Of a DNA stretch of 64,000 nt, positions 33,063-44,331 are shown piece after piece. Source of the DNA: Nocardioides ferulae (lineage in GTDB: Bacteria; Actinomycetota; Actinomycetes; Propionibacteriales; Nocardioidaceae); contig NZ_QZVR01000009.1 of the NCBI RefSeq assembly GCF_003660455.1, positions 1-64,000 on the forward strand, in the 5' to 3' direction. Position 1 is the stretch's first letter; the number at the start of each line of letters is the position of its first letter. Below the pieces are notes generated by a model that saw nothing but the letters and a program-made list of their open reading frames with translations, searched no databases and was not told the origin of the DNA. The position numbers and the translations under genes are program-made.

Positions 33063-34388
33063 GTGGCTCGCAGACCCAGGTCCGTGCTCGGACGCCGCGC
33101 CCGGCGCCGCGGGGTGGGGCTGGCCGCCCTGGCCCTCGCCGCGCCACTGCTGGCCGCGTGCTCCGGCGACTCCGGGCCGCCGACCCTGAACTGGTACGTC
33201 AACCCCGACGGCGTCGACACCCTCGGCAAGCTCGCCGAGCAGTGCAGCACCGACGACTACGACATCGAGCTCCAACTGCTGCCCACCGGCGCCACCGACC
33301 AGCGCGTCCAGCTGGCCCGCCGGCTGGCCGCCAAGGACGACTCCACCGACCTGATGAGCCTCGACCCGGTCTTCGTCGCCGAGTTCGCCAACGCCGGCTG
33401 GCTCGAGGAGCTGCCCCAGGAGGCGGCCGACAAGGCGACCGAGGACGACGTCCTCCGCGGCGCCGCCGAGACCGTCACCTGGGACGACAAGGTCTACGCG
33501 TTCCCGCAGTGGGCCAACACCCAGGTGCTGTGGTTCCGCAAGTCGCTCGCCGAGCAGGCCGGGCTCGACATGAGCCAGCCGGTCACCTGGGAGCAGGTCA
33601 TCGACGCCGCGAACGAGGCCGGCGGCAAGGTCGGCGTCCAGGCCAACAAGTACGAGGCGTACGTCGTGTGGATCAACGCGCTCGTGCAGGGCGCCGGCGG
33701 CCAGATCATCTCCGACAACGAGGCCGGCAAGGACGCCACCATCGAGATCGACTCCGAGGCCGGCCAGGCGGCCGCCGCGGTGATCGAGCAGCTGGCCGGC
33801 GCCGACGCCGCCCAGCCCGACCTGACGACGTCCAACGAGGGCAGCAGCCTGGGCTGGATGTACCCCGCCGAGGGACCCGGCGAGTTCATGGTCAACTGGA
33901 CGTTCGTCTACAAGAACTACCAGGGGCTGGTCGACAGCGGCGAGATCACCCAGGAGCAGTTCGACGACCTGGGCTGGGCCCGCTACCCGGCCACGGTCGA
34001 GGGCGAGCAGTCCAAGCCGCCGGTGGGCGGCATCGACATCGGGGTCGGCGCCTTCAGCCAGCACCCCGAGTTCGCCCTCGAGGCAGCCGAGTGCGTCACC
34101 TCCGAGGAGGCCCAGGTCGCGCTCGCCGTCGACGAGGGGCTGATGCCGGCTCGCAACTCGGCGTACGACTCCCCCAAGCTCGCGGAGGCCTACCCCAAGG
34201 ACCTGCTCGAGCTGTTCCGCGACAGTGTCGACACCGGCGGCCCCCGGCCCGAGAGCGCCTACTACGCCACGATCTCGGCCGCGCTGCAGAGCGTGTGGCA
34301 CGCACCGACCTCGGTCGACCCCGACAGCACGCCGGAGGAGTCGGCCGACTTCCTGCGCGACGTCCTCGACGGAAAGGCGCTGCTGTGA
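33063..34388 (+). CDS. lpqY: Sugar-binding lipoprotein, LpqY-like (probable trehalose)
   Basis: 441 residues. Arg-rich n-region, hydrophobic core and lipobox LLAAC (Cys about 32). The mature start TLNWYVNPDG, then LLPTGATDQRVQLARRLAAKDDSTDLMSLDPVF closely resembles LpqY of the mycobacterial trehalose-recycling importer. GTG 33063 follows aggggGcagg; an upstream ATG (33027) has no RBS. Followed by two permeases and an ATPase in the order of lpqY-sugA-sugB-sugC. Trehalose is the likely ligand, by family resemblance only. Confidence 0.85.
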   Translation: MARRPRSVLGRRARRRGVGLAALALAAPLLAACSGDSGPPTLNWYVNPDGVDTLGKLAEQCSTDDYDIELQLLPTGATDQRVQLARRLAAKDDSTDLMSLDPVFVAEFANAGWLEELPQEAADKATEDDVLRGAAETVTWDDKVYAFPQWANTQVLWFRKSLAEQAGLDMSQPVTWEQVIDAANEAGGKVGVQANKYEAYVVWINALVQGAGGQIISDNEAGKDATIEIDSEAGQAAAAVIEQLAGADAAQPDLTTSNEGSSLGWMYPAEGPGEFMVNWTFVYKNYQGLVDSGEITQEQFDDLGWARYPATVEGEQSKPPVGGIDIGVGAFSQHPEFALEAAECVTSEEAQVALAVDEGLMPARNSAYDSPKLAEAYPKDLLELFRDSVDTGGPRPESAYYATISAALQSVWHAPTSVDPDSTPEESADFLRDVLDGKALL

Positions 34389-35350
34389 GCACCAGTTACG
34401 TCGCCACCGCGGGCGAAGACGCCCAGGCCAAGAAGCGCGGCAAGAAGGGCGCCCCATCGGCAGACAGCGAGCGCTCCCGCGGCGAGAACGCGCTCGGCCG
34501 CAAGCTGGTCGCCCCGGCGATCGTGGTGATGCTGATCGTCACCGCGTTCCCGATGCTGCGGGCGCTCTACCTCTCGGTGTTCAACTACTCGCTGACCGCT
34601 CCCGAGGACCGCGAGTTCGTCGGCCTGCAGAACTACGTCACCGCGCTCACCGACCCGCTGTTCTGGCGCGACACCGGCGTCACGGTGCTCTACATGCTGG
34701 TGACCGTCGCGATCGAGCTGGTGATCGGCTTCGTGTTCGCGATGGTGATGCATCGGGTGGTCTTCGCCCGCGGCGTGATCCGCACCTCGATCCTGATCCC
34801 CTACGGCATCATCACGGTCGTCTCCGGCTTCGCCTGGCAGTTCGCGTTCAGCTACCAGAACGGCTTCGTCAACGGCTGGCTGCCGTTCCTCGAGGCCGAC
34901 TTCAACTGGTTCGGCGACTCCACGCCCGCGATCATCGCGATCATGGTCTCCGAGATCTGGAAGACCACCCCGTTCATGTCGCTGCTGCTGCTCGCCGGGC
35001 TCGCCCAGGTCTCCGAGGACATGATCGAGGCCGCCAAGGTCGACGGGGCCACCTGGTGGCAACGGCTGTGGAAGGTGATCCTGCCCAACATGCGGGCCGC
35101 GATCATGGTCGCGGTGCTGTTCCGGGCGCTCGACGCCTACCGCATCTTCGACAACATCGCGGTGATGACCGCCGGCGCCGTCGGCACCGAGTCCATCTCG
35201 TTCCTGACCTACCGCCAGACCATCGAGCAGTTCCAGCTCGGCATCGGCTCGGCGCTGTCGGTGCTGCTGTTCCTCTCGGTGATCCTGATCGCGTTCTTGA
35301 TCGTGAAGCTGTTCAAGGTCGACCTGGCCCAGGCCCGGCAGGAGAGTTGA
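34385..35350 (+). CDS. sugA: Sugar ABC permease, SugA/MalF-like
   Basis: 321 residues. A charged, Lys-rich cytoplasmic head (about 1-40) precedes six membrane helices. The EAA loop IEAAKVDGATWWQRLWKVILPNM contacts the ATPase. TESISFLTYRQTI near the end is shared with SugA-type permeases. GTG 34385 overlaps the lpqY stop by 4 nt; the next gene starts 1 nt after the stop. Confidence 0.9.
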   Translation: MSTSYVATAGEDAQAKKRGKKGAPSADSERSRGENALGRKLVAPAIVVMLIVTAFPMLRALYLSVFNYSLTAPEDREFVGLQNYVTALTDPLFWRDTGVTVLYMLVTVAIELVIGFVFAMVMHRVVFARGVIRTSILIPYGIITVVSGFAWQFAFSYQNGFVNGWLPFLEADFNWFGDSTPAIIAIMVSEIWKTTPFMSLLLLAGLAQVSEDMIEAAKVDGATWWQRLWKVILPNMRAAIMVAVLFRALDAYRIFDNIAVMTAGAVGTESISFLTYRQTIEQFQLGIGSALSVLLFLSVILIAFLIVKLFKVDLAQARQES

Positions 35351-35351
35351 G

Positions 35352-36182
35352 ATGCGCAAGATCGGAGTGCCCGTCGGCGTCGCGCTGATCCTCGTCTGGT
35401 GCCTGCTGCCGGTGGTGTGGATCATCTCGCTGTCGTTCAAGTCGCAGTCCGCGATCACCAACGGAAGCCCGGGGTTCTTCCCCGCCTCCGGCGACGGGGC
35501 CGGCTGGGCGAACTACGTCGACGTGATCGAGAACGACCAGTTCCGCCGGGCGATCCTGAACTCGATCGGGATCAGCCTGATCGCCACCCTGCTGTCGGTG
35601 ATCATCGCGACGCTGGCGGCCTACGCGATCGCCCGGCTGGAGTTCAAGGGCAAGAAGTTCGTGCTCACGATGGCGCTGGCGATCGCGATGTTCCCCGTCG
35701 TCTCGCTGGTCGGCCCGCTGTTCGACATGTGGCGCAGCATCGGGCTCTACGACACCTGGCCGGGACTGATCATCCCCTACATGTCGTTCACGCTGCCGCT
35801 GGCGATCTGGACCCTGTCGGCGTTCTTCCGCGAGATCCCGTGGGAGCTCGAGCAGGCCGCCCAGGTCGACGGCGCCACCTCGTGGCAGGCGTTCCGCAAG
35901 GTGATCGTGCCGCTCGCCGCCCCGGGCGTCTTCACCGCGGCGATCCTGACGTTCTTCTTCGCCTGGAACGACTTCGTCTTCGGCATCTCGCTCACCTCGA
36001 CCGAGAACGCCCGCCCGATCCCCGCGGCGCTGTCGTTCTTCGTCGGGCAAGACCCGTTCAACCGGCCGGCCTCGCTGCTCGCGGCGGGCGCGGTCGTCTC
36101 GACGATCCCGATCATCGTCATCGTCCTGCTGTTCCAGCGCAAGATCGTCGCCGGCCTCACCTCCGGCGCAGTGAAGGGGTGA
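35352..36182 (+). CDS. sugB: Sugar ABC permease, SugB/MalG-like
   Basis: 276 residues, six membrane helices. The EAA loop is LEQAAQVDGATSWQAFRKVIVPLAAPG. FAWNDFVFGISL and the C-terminal FQRKIVAGLTSGAVKG are typical of MalG-type permeases. ATG 35352 lies directly after the sugA stop (TGAGATG) and its stop overlaps or nearly overlaps the sugC start. Confidence 0.92.
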   Translation: MRKIGVPVGVALILVWCLLPVVWIISLSFKSQSAITNGSPGFFPASGDGAGWANYVDVIENDQFRRAILNSIGISLIATLLSVIIATLAAYAIARLEFKGKKFVLTMALAIAMFPVVSLVGPLFDMWRSIGLYDTWPGLIIPYMSFTLPLAIWTLSAFFREIPWELEQAAQVDGATSWQAFRKVIVPLAAPGVFTAAILTFFFAWNDFVFGISLTSTENARPIPAALSFFVGQDPFNRPASLLAAGAVVSTIPIIVIVLLFQRKIVAGLTSGAVKG

Positions 36183-36187
36183 CCGGC

Positions 36188-37417
36188 GTGGCTGCCATCA
36201 CGATGAAGAACATCGTCAAGAAGTACGGCGACGGGTTCCCGGCCGTGAACGACGTCAGCATCGACGTCGCCGACGGCGAGTTCCTGATCCTGGTCGGCCC
36301 GTCCGGGTGCGGCAAGTCGACGCTGCTGCGGATGATCGTCGGCCTGGAGGACATCACCGACGGCGACATGCTCATCGGCGACCGGCGGGTCAACGACCTC
36401 GCGCCGCGCGACCGCAACCTGGCCATGGTCTTCCAGAACTACGCGCTCTATCCGCACCTGACCGTCTACGAGAACATCGCGTTCCCGCTGCGTCTGGCCG
36501 GCGCCGACGAGAAGACGATCGACGAGAAGGTCCGCGCCGCCTCGAGCACCCTCGAGCTCGACGAGCACCTCGAGCGCAAGCCCGGCAACCTCTCCGGCGG
36601 CCAACGCCAGCGGGTCGCGATGGGCCGCGCGATCGTGCGCGACGCCGACGCGTTCCTCTTCGACGAGCCGCTGTCGAACCTCGACGCCAAGCTGCGCGGC
36701 CAGATGCGCACCGAGATCTCGCGGCTGCAGAAGCGGCTCGGCATCACCACCGTCTACGTCACCCACGACCAGGTCGAGGCGATGACGCTCGGCGACCGGG
36801 TCGCGGTGCTCAAGCGCGGCATCCTCCAGCAGCTCGCCTCGCCGCGGGAGCTCTACGAGAACCCCGGCAACCTGTTCGTCGCCGGGTTCATCGGCTCCCC
36901 GCCGATGAACTTCCTGCCGGCCACGCTCGAGGGCACCACCGTCAAGCTGCCCTTCGGCACCGTCGAGATCTCGGCCGACAAGGCCGAGAAGGCGGCCGGT
37001 CGCGACCTGCTGATCGCCGGCATCCGCCCCGACCACTTCGACGACGCCTCGGTGGTCGACGACTCCAAGCTCGAGCACGGCTCGACCTTCCGCACCACCG
37101 TCGAGGTCGTCGAGTGGCTCGGCAACGAGGCCTACGCCTACATCCCGTTCGAGGCCCCGCCGCAGGTGCAGGAGCAGCTCGCCCAGCTCGAGCGCGACCT
37201 CGACGGCGAGTCGCTGCGCACCCAGCTGGTCGTCTCCCTCGACAGCGCCAGCACCGTCGCCGAGGGCGACGAGGCCGAGATCTGGGTCGACACCCGCAGG
37301 ATGCACCTGTTCGACCCGGCCACCGGCGAGAACCTCACCGTCGACCGCGAGCACGCCGGGGAGATCCCGGCGCTGGCCATGGAGGCGGCAGCCGAGCAGC
37401 CGGCCGCGGCCGGCTGA
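36188..37417 (+). CDS. sugC: Sugar ABC transporter ATPase, SugC-like
   Basis: 409 residues. Walker A GPSGCGKST, FQNYALYPHL, LSGGQRQR, LFDEPLSNLDAK and THDQVEAMTLGDR, then a long regulatory domain (about 235-409) with IAGIRPDHF and a final Glu/Ala-rich tail. It is longer than MsiK-type ATPases by about 50 residues, mainly in an insertion near PPQVQEQLAQLERDL. GTG 36188 was chosen because aaggggt lies 8 nt upstream; GTG 36179 is possible and would overlap sugB. It is part of the lpqY-sugABC operon. Confidence 0.88.
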   Translation: MAAITMKNIVKKYGDGFPAVNDVSIDVADGEFLILVGPSGCGKSTLLRMIVGLEDITDGDMLIGDRRVNDLAPRDRNLAMVFQNYALYPHLTVYENIAFPLRLAGADEKTIDEKVRAASSTLELDEHLERKPGNLSGGQRQRVAMGRAIVRDADAFLFDEPLSNLDAKLRGQMRTEISRLQKRLGITTVYVTHDQVEAMTLGDRVAVLKRGILQQLASPRELYENPGNLFVAGFIGSPPMNFLPATLEGTTVKLPFGTVEISADKAEKAAGRDLLIAGIRPDHFDDASVVDDSKLEHGSTFRTTVEVVEWLGNEAYAYIPFEAPPQVQEQLAQLERDLDGESLRTQLVVSLDSASTVAEGDEAEIWVDTRRMHLFDPATGENLTVDREHAGEIPALAMEAAAEQPAAAG

Positions 37418-37426
37418 GCTCCCGGG

Positions 37427-38053
37427 TCAGTCCGGCCGGGGCGAGCCGTGCTTGCGCTCGACCGAGACGCCGCCCAGGAACGCGACGCCCCGGACCCGCA
37501 CCGTCGGTGAGTCGTGGCCCAGCCGCGCCTCCACCAGGCCCGAGGGCCCCGTGTAGCCGCCCATGATCCCGATCCCGTCGAGGACGACGTTGTGGTGCGG
37601 GCCGACGATCACCGAGGCGCCGCCCATGAAGGCGTTGATCGTCAGCACCACTTCGCGGGCGGCGAACGTGGCCTGTCGCAGGTCGATCTGGGCACCACCC
37701 ATGAACGCGAGGACCGTCAGCCGCGGCGGCACCACCCACACGCCGCGCCGCTCGAAGCCGCTCAGCACCGCGAACCGGCGCTGATGCTCGACGGTGCCCG
37801 CCGGGCCCCCGGCCACCGGCAGGTCGGGCCGCGACGGCGCCGGCCCACTCCCGGCCGGGAGGTCCTCGGTCAGCGGCACCAGGTCGGCGTACGTCTTCGC
37901 GGCGTACGTCGCGGCCAGCCGCTCGTCGAGCTCGTCGAGGTCGAGCCGACCTTCGCCGGCCGCCTGCCGGAGCAGCTCGGCGACCCGGTGCCGGTCGGCG
38001 TCGGAGATCCGCCAGCGCGCCGGATCCTGCCCTCGCTCCAGCTCACCAGCCAT
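37427..38053 (-). CDS. DUF1707 (SHOCT-like) and LiaF-like C-terminal domain protein
   Basis: 208 residues. Residues 14-66 form DUF1707 (RISDADRHRVAELLRQAAGEG, LDLDELDERLAATYAAKTYADL). The C-terminal half has three repeated beta segments, VLAFMGGAQIDLR, INAFMGGASVIVG and GIGIMGGYTG, as in the cell-wall stress (LiaF-like) DUF2154 domain. No membrane helix is visible. Related proteins are linked to envelope stress, but the function is unproven. The ATG follows a TAGCCT box by 6 nt. Confidence 0.88.
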   Translation of the reverse strand: MAGELERGQDPARWRISDADRHRVAELLRQAAGEGRLDLDELDERLAATYAAKTYADLVPLTEDLPAGSGPAPSRPDLPVAGGPAGTVEHQRRFAVLSGFERRGVWVVPPRLTVLAFMGGAQIDLRQATFAAREVVLTINAFMGGASVIVGPHHNVVLDGIGIMGGYTGPSGLVEARLGHDSPTVRVRGVAFLGGVSVERKHGSPRPD

Positions 38054-38059
38054 GGCTCG

Positions 38060-38065
38060 AGGCTA
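38060..38065 (-). promoter_or_regulatory. -10 box of the DUF1707 gene (leaderless)
   Basis: TAGCCT on the minus strand, 6 nt before ATG 38053. Confidence 0.5.
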
Positions 38066-38073
38066 GTCCTCGC

Positions 38074-39153
38074 TCAGGCGCCGACCACCAGCACCGGCGC
38101 CGGCGAGACCTGGAGGCGCACCCGCTGCCCCGCGGTCAGCTCGACCGCGTCGGCGCTGCGCACCTGGGCGACCACGTCGGTGCCGTCGGGCAGGGTCGCG
38201 GTGACGCGGGAGAGCGGGCCCAGGAACGCCACCGTCGCGACCCGGGCCGAGCCCTGCTCGTCGAGGGTGAGCTGCACCGACTCGGGCCGCACCAGCGCCA
38301 GCCCGCTGCCGCTCGCCGATCCCGGCAGCACCGGCACCCGGGTGCCGAGCACGTGGGCGTGGCCGCCCTCGACCGTGGCCGGCAGCCGGTTGCTCAGGCC
38401 GACGAACTCGCCGACGAACGGCGTCGCGGGGGCGGCGTACAGCTGTGCCGGGGTGGCGATCTGCTCCAGCCGGCCCTCGTTCATCACCCCGACCCGGTCG
38501 GCGACGGCCAGGGCCTCCTCCTGGTCGTGGGTGACGAACAGCGTCGTGGTGCCGACCTCGACCTGCACCCGGCGGATCTCCTCGCGCAGCTGCACCCGCA
38601 CCTTGGCGTCCAGCGCCGAGAGCGGCTCGTCGAGCAGCAGCACCGAGGGCTCGATCGCGAGCGCACGCGCCAGCGCGACCCGCTGCTGCTGGCCGCCGGA
38701 GAGCTGGTTGGCGTAGCGCGCCTTCTGCTCCCCCAGCCCGACCAGGTCGAGCACGTCGCCGGCACGCTGTCGGCGCTGGGCCCGGGACTGCCCGCGCAGC
38801 TTCAGGCCGAACGCCACGTTGTCGAGCACGGTCAGGTGCGGGAACAGGCTGTAGGCCTGGAACACCATGCCCATGTCGCGCTTGTTGGCCGGCACGTGCG
38901 ACAGGTCGCGTCCGCCGACCCGCACCGTGCCGGCGTCCTGGCGCTCCAGCCCGGCGACGATCCGCAGCGCCGTGGTCTTGCCGCAGCCCGAGGAACCCAG
39001 CAGCACCACCAGCTCGCCGGGGTCCAGGTGCAGGTCGAGCCCCGCGAGCGCGTGCACGTCGCCGTAGTGGCGGCGCAGGCCGGTGAGCTCGACGGCCAGC
39101 CCGCCGGCGCCCCGGTCGGCGTCCGGATCGAGGTCGTGAGGTCGGATCGTCAA
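38074..39153 (-). CDS. ABC transporter ATPase, PotA/FbpC type
   Basis: 359 residues. Walker A GSSGCGKTT, Q-loop FQAYSLFPHL, signature LSGGQQQR, Walker B LLLDEPLSALDAK, THDQEEALAVADR, and a C-terminal TOBE domain (about 270-359). It is the last gene of a binding protein-permease-permease-ATPase operon. The start is TTG 39153, supported by ggaagg 7 nt upstream and by the 4-bp gap from the permease stop. Confidence 0.88.
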   Translation of the reverse strand: MTIRPHDLDPDADRGAGGLAVELTGLRRHYGDVHALAGLDLHLDPGELVVLLGSSGCGKTTALRIVAGLERQDAGTVRVGGRDLSHVPANKRDMGMVFQAYSLFPHLTVLDNVAFGLKLRGQSRAQRRQRAGDVLDLVGLGEQKARYANQLSGGQQQRVALARALAIEPSVLLLDEPLSALDAKVRVQLREEIRRVQVEVGTTTLFVTHDQEEALAVADRVGVMNEGRLEQIATPAQLYAAPATPFVGEFVGLSNRLPATVEGGHAHVLGTRVPVLPGSASGSGLALVRPESVQLTLDEQGSARVATVAFLGPLSRVTATLPDGTDVVAQVRSADAVELTAGQRVRLQVSPAPVLVVGA

Positions 39154-39157
39154 GGCA

Positions 39158-39955
39158 TCACCTTCCGGTCGGGCGGCGTCGGCGGTCCAGCGCCCCGAGG
39201 ACGAGGAGCAGCAGGGCCGCGAAGATCAGGGAGCCGAGGGCCGCGGCCATCGACATCGGCGCGTCGCTCTTGCTGAGCATCACGATCGCCACCGGCAGCG
39301 TGTCGTAGTGCAACAAGGAGGAGATCGTGTACTCGCCGAGCACCAGCGCCACCGAGATGAACGCCGCCGACAGCACGCCCGACCAGATGTTCGGCACGAT
39401 CACCCGCACGATCACCGTGCCCCACCCGGCGCCCAAGGAGCGCGCGGCCTCGGAGAGCGTCGTGGTGTCGAGGCCCGACAGCGCCGCGTCGAGCGAGCGG
39501 TAGGCGTAGGGCAGCACCAGCACGACGTACACGAACGTCAGCGTCAGCGCCGAGTCACCGATCAGGTAGTCGACCCAGGCGTAGACGTTCTTGATGCCGA
39601 CCACGATCACCAGCGCCGGGATCGTCAGCGGCAGCAGGCACAGGAACTCCACCAGCCGGTTGGCCCGCGGCACCCGCAGCCGCACCCACACCATGGTCGG
39701 GACCAGCAGCAAGACCATGCCGACCACGGTCAGGCCGGCCAGCAGCAACGAGGTTGTGATCGCCGAGCTCATCTGCTCGTCGGCCAGCAGGTCCCGCCAC
39801 GGCTGGGCGGTGCGGTCGCCGGTGCTCGGGACCTTCGTGGAGAAGTCGAGCAGGGCGACCAGGGGCAGCAGGAAGAAGCCGGCGAAGGCCAGCAGCAGGA
39901 GCACCCGGGAGATCCGCCACGCGACGGCGCCGGCGCCCGCGCCGGGGGCGCTCAC
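39158..39955 (-). CDS. ABC transporter permease, PotC/FbpB-C half type
   Basis: 265 residues, six membrane helices. The EAA-type loop SEAARSLGAGWGTVIVRVIVPNI is present. LVLGEYTISSLLHYDTLPVAIVML is typical of the CysTW/PotC group. The GTG start overlaps the stop of the upstream permease by 4 nt (GTGA). Confidence 0.9.
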   Translation of the reverse strand: MSAPGAGAGAVAWRISRVLLLLAFAGFFLLPLVALLDFSTKVPSTGDRTAQPWRDLLADEQMSSAITTSLLLAGLTVVGMVLLLVPTMVWVRLRVPRANRLVEFLCLLPLTIPALVIVVGIKNVYAWVDYLIGDSALTLTFVYVVLVLPYAYRSLDAALSGLDTTTLSEAARSLGAGWGTVIVRVIVPNIWSGVLSAAFISVALVLGEYTISSLLHYDTLPVAIVMLSKSDAPMSMAAALGSLIFAALLLLVLGALDRRRRPTGR

Positions 39956-40896
39956 TGCAGCCACCTCGACGTGCGTCGCAGCAGCCAGGCGTAGAGGCCC
40001 ATCACGACCGCGACCACCACCACCATCTCGAGCGCCAGCGCGTAGGCGAAGTTGGCCTGGCCGAGCACGATCTCGCTGGTCAGCGCGGCACGGATCAGCA
40101 GTGGCGTGATCGGCGAGCCCTGGCTGACCAGCGCCGCGGCGGTCGCGTAGGCCGCGAACGCGTTGGCGAACAGCAGCAGCGCCGAGCCGAGGAACGCCGG
40201 GCGCAGCAGCGGGAAGGCGACCTTGGTCCAGTACTGCCGCGTGGTGGCGCCGAGGTTGACCGCGGCCTCCCGCCACTGCGGCCGCACCCCCTCGAGCGCG
40301 GGCAGGAACACGATCACCATCAGCGGGATCTGGAAGTAGGTGTAGACCAGGATCAGCCCGGGGAGGTCGTAGAGCCAGCCCGTGCCGGTGTCACCGACAC
40401 CGAAGACGTCGGCGAGCAGGCCGGTGAGCAGGCCGCCGAACCCGAGCGTGGCCATCCAGGCGAACGCCAGCGTGACCCCGCCGAACTGGGCCAGCACCCC
40501 GCAGACCGAGGTGACCACCCGGCGCAGCACACTGGTCGCCGGCGCGGTCACGATCAGGTAGGCCAGCAGCGCCCCGAGCACCGCGCCGATCGCGGCCGAG
40601 GTCGCGGAGAGGATCAGGCTCTCGCGCAGCGCCCGCATCGGGGTCTCGTCGAACAGCGCCGCCACCTTCTCGGTACTGAAGCCGCCGTCCTCGGACTGGA
40701 ACGCCCCCACCGCGACGGTGACCGTCGGGATGATCAGGAAGATCGTGACGTAGACCAGGAAGGGCAGCAGCCCCACGGCCGGGCCGAGACGACGCAGCCG
40801 TCCGGAGCCCGGACGCGGGTCTAGTGGGCTGTCGGGTGGGCTGTCGGCGGCGCCGGGCGTGGGGCCCGGCGCCGCCAGTGGCGCGGAGGCGGTCAC
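39952..40896 (-). CDS. ABC transporter permease, PotB type
   Basis: 314 residues. A Pro/Ser-rich cytoplasmic head (about 1-32) precedes six helices beginning VGLLPFLVYVTIFLIIPTVTVAVG. The EAA-type loop is REAAVNLGATTRQYWTKVAFPLLRPAF. GTG 40896 lies 1 nt beyond the binding-protein stop codon, so it is transcribed with it. Confidence 0.9.
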   Translation of the reverse strand: MTASAPLAAPGPTPGAADSPPDSPLDPRPGSGRLRRLGPAVGLLPFLVYVTIFLIIPTVTVAVGAFQSEDGGFSTEKVAALFDETPMRALRESLILSATSAAIGAVLGALLAYLIVTAPATSVLRRVVTSVCGVLAQFGGVTLAFAWMATLGFGGLLTGLLADVFGVGDTGTGWLYDLPGLILVYTYFQIPLMVIVFLPALEGVRPQWREAAVNLGATTRQYWTKVAFPLLRPAFLGSALLLFANAFAAYATAAALVSQGSPITPLLIRAALTSEIVLGQANFAYALALEMVVVVAVVMGLYAWLLRRTSRWLQ

Positions 40897-40897
40897 G

Positions 40898-42034
40898 TCA
40901 GCCGATCGCCTTGGCCCAGTTCTCGGAGAGGTAGGCCGCCATCTGCTCGGTCTGCTCGTTCGTCGGGATCACCGGCTCGCCGGAGACCTCGGGCAGAGCG
41001 TCGTACAGCTCGGCGTCGATGGTTCCGGCCTCGGCCATCGCCTCGGCCCGCACCGGGCGAGCACCGCCGGCGAGCCAGAGGTTCTGGCCCTCGTCGCTGT
41101 AGAGGAACTCCTGCCACAGCCGCGCCGCCGCCGGGTTCGCCGCGTCGGCGTTGATCGCCTGGAAGTAGTAGCCGGCGATCGGCGCCTCCTCGGGCACGAA
41201 GACCTTCCAGCTGTCGAGCTTTGCCGACTCTGCGGCGTTGAGGTAGTCCCAGTCGATGACGACCGGGGTCTGCCCGGACTCGATGGTGGCCGGGGTCGGG
41301 TCGACCGGGATGAAGTTGCCGGCGTCCTCGAGCTCGGCGAAGTACTCCACGCCCGGGGCGATGTCGTCGGCCGAGCCGCCGTTGGCCACCGAGGCCATCA
41401 CCACGCCGCTGAACGCGGCGCCGGCCTGGGTCGGGTCGCCGTTGAGCGCGACCTTGCCCTTGAAGTCGGGGCCCAGCAGGTCGTCGAGCGAGGTCACGTC
41501 GGGGACCTTGCTGGAGTCGTAGCCCACCGACATGAAGCCGCCGTAGTCGTTGACCCAGAGACCGTCCGGGTCCTTGAACTCGGCGGGGATGTCGTCCCAG
41601 GTCTCCACCTGGTAGGGGGCGTACATGTCGGTGTTCGCGAGCGCCACGGACTGGCCGAGGTCGAACACGTCGGGCTGGCGGCCGGTGCCGGCGAGCTGCT
41701 CGGCCGCGTTGATCTCGTCCTGGCTGGCCGCGTCGGGCTGGGCGGAGTTGACCTCGATGTCGTACTTCTCCTCGAACGTGGAGATGATCTCGCCGTAGTT
41801 GGCCCAGTCCGGCGGCAGCGCGATCACGTTGAGCTCGCCCTCCTCCTGGGCGGCCTCGACCAGGGCGTCCATCCCGCCGAAGTCCTCCGCGGACGTCGCG
41901 GACGCGGCCGAGGTGCCCTCGCCACTGCCGCCGTCGGCGCCGTTGTCGTCGTCGTCCTCGGGCGGGGCGCACGCCGCGAGGGCAGCCACCGTGGCCAGGA
42001 CCGCGACCGAACGCAGTGCTGATCGAACCTTCAC
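40898..42034 (-). CDS. ABC transporter solute-binding lipoprotein, PotD/FbpA type
   Basis: 378 residues. The signal peptide ([21 protein letters not shown]) ends in a lipobox with Cys about 22, followed by an acidic linker (PPEDDDDNG). The mature domain has [41 protein letters not shown] and VVIDWDYLN, the class of iron(III), polyamine, thiamine and aminophosphonate binders; the ligand cannot be fixed from sequence. No Tyr pair typical of ferric binding is evident. GTG 42034 has AGGAGG 6 nt upstream. First gene of the four-gene operon down to 38074. Confidence 0.87.
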   Translation of the reverse strand: MKVRSALRSVAVLATVAALAACAPPEDDDDNGADGGSGEGTSAASATSAEDFGGMDALVEAAQEEGELNVIALPPDWANYGEIISTFEEKYDIEVNSAQPDAASQDEINAAEQLAGTGRQPDVFDLGQSVALANTDMYAPYQVETWDDIPAEFKDPDGLWVNDYGGFMSVGYDSSKVPDVTSLDDLLGPDFKGKVALNGDPTQAGAAFSGVVMASVANGGSADDIAPGVEYFAELEDAGNFIPVDPTPATIESGQTPVVIDWDYLNAAESAKLDSWKVFVPEEAPIAGYYFQAINADAANPAAARLWQEFLYSDEGQNLWLAGGARPVRAEAMAEAGTIDAELYDALPEVSGEPVIPTNEQTEQMAAYLSENWAKAIG

Positions 42035-42233
42035 CGTTACCTCCTGTTGTGCAGGGTGTCGTGCCTGGGCTTGCTCTCCGGGTCGCCCGAGCCGACCGCG
42101 CGAACCTTCGCGGCACCACGCGCCTCGGAGGCTACTCGGGTGCGACCTCGCTGTGTCGAGACGGTGAACACCCGACCGGTGGGGCACACGTCACACGGCC
42201 GAGCACCGGGCCGCGGATCCGCGCCGGCGTCGA

Positions 42234-42239
42234 TACCCT
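42234..42239 (+). promoter_or_regulatory. -10 box of the class I fumarase (leaderless)
   Basis: TACCCT ends 7 nt before GTG 42247, in the 212-bp divergent gap with the binding-protein gene. Confidence 0.5.
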
Positions 42240-42246
42240 CGGGGGT

Positions 42247-43983
<1,737 letters not shown>

Positions 43984-44055
43984 CCGCCTGCCGCCCCGGC
44001 CCCGGAACTACCGGCCGGCGACACACGTTGTCGCAGTGAACCCAGGAGGTCTCAC

Positions 44056-44328
44056 ATGCAGTGTCCCGTCGACGGCAGCACGCTGACCATGAGCGAGCGC
44101 AGCGGCATCGAGATCGACTACTGCCCGCAGTGTCGCGGGGTGTGGCTCGACCGAGGCGAACTCGACAAGATCATCGAACGCTCCTTCACCCAGGCGCCCC
44201 CCGCCCCGGCGCCGCCGTCGTACGACCGGGGGCAGCAGTACCAGCAGCCCTACCAGCCGAAGTACGACGACCGCTACCGCAAGCCGCACAAGCGCAAGGA
44301 GAGCTGGCTCAGCGAGCTCTTCGACTGA
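44056..44328 (+). CDS. zf-TFIIB-domain small protein
   Basis: 90 residues. The N-terminal zinc ribbon is MQCPVDGSTLTM and IDYCPQCRGVWLDRGELDKI (Cys3, then C-x-x-C). A Pro/Gln/Tyr-rich middle (about 55-75) and a Lys-rich C-terminus (KPHKRKESWLSELF) follow. Small actinobacterial proteins of this type have no assigned role. The RBS aggagg sits 6 nt before the ATG. Confidence 0.9.
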   Translation: MQCPVDGSTLTMSERSGIEIDYCPQCRGVWLDRGELDKIIERSFTQAPPAPAPPSYDRGQQYQQPYQPKYDDRYRKPHKRKESWLSELFD

Positions 44329-44331
44329 GCC

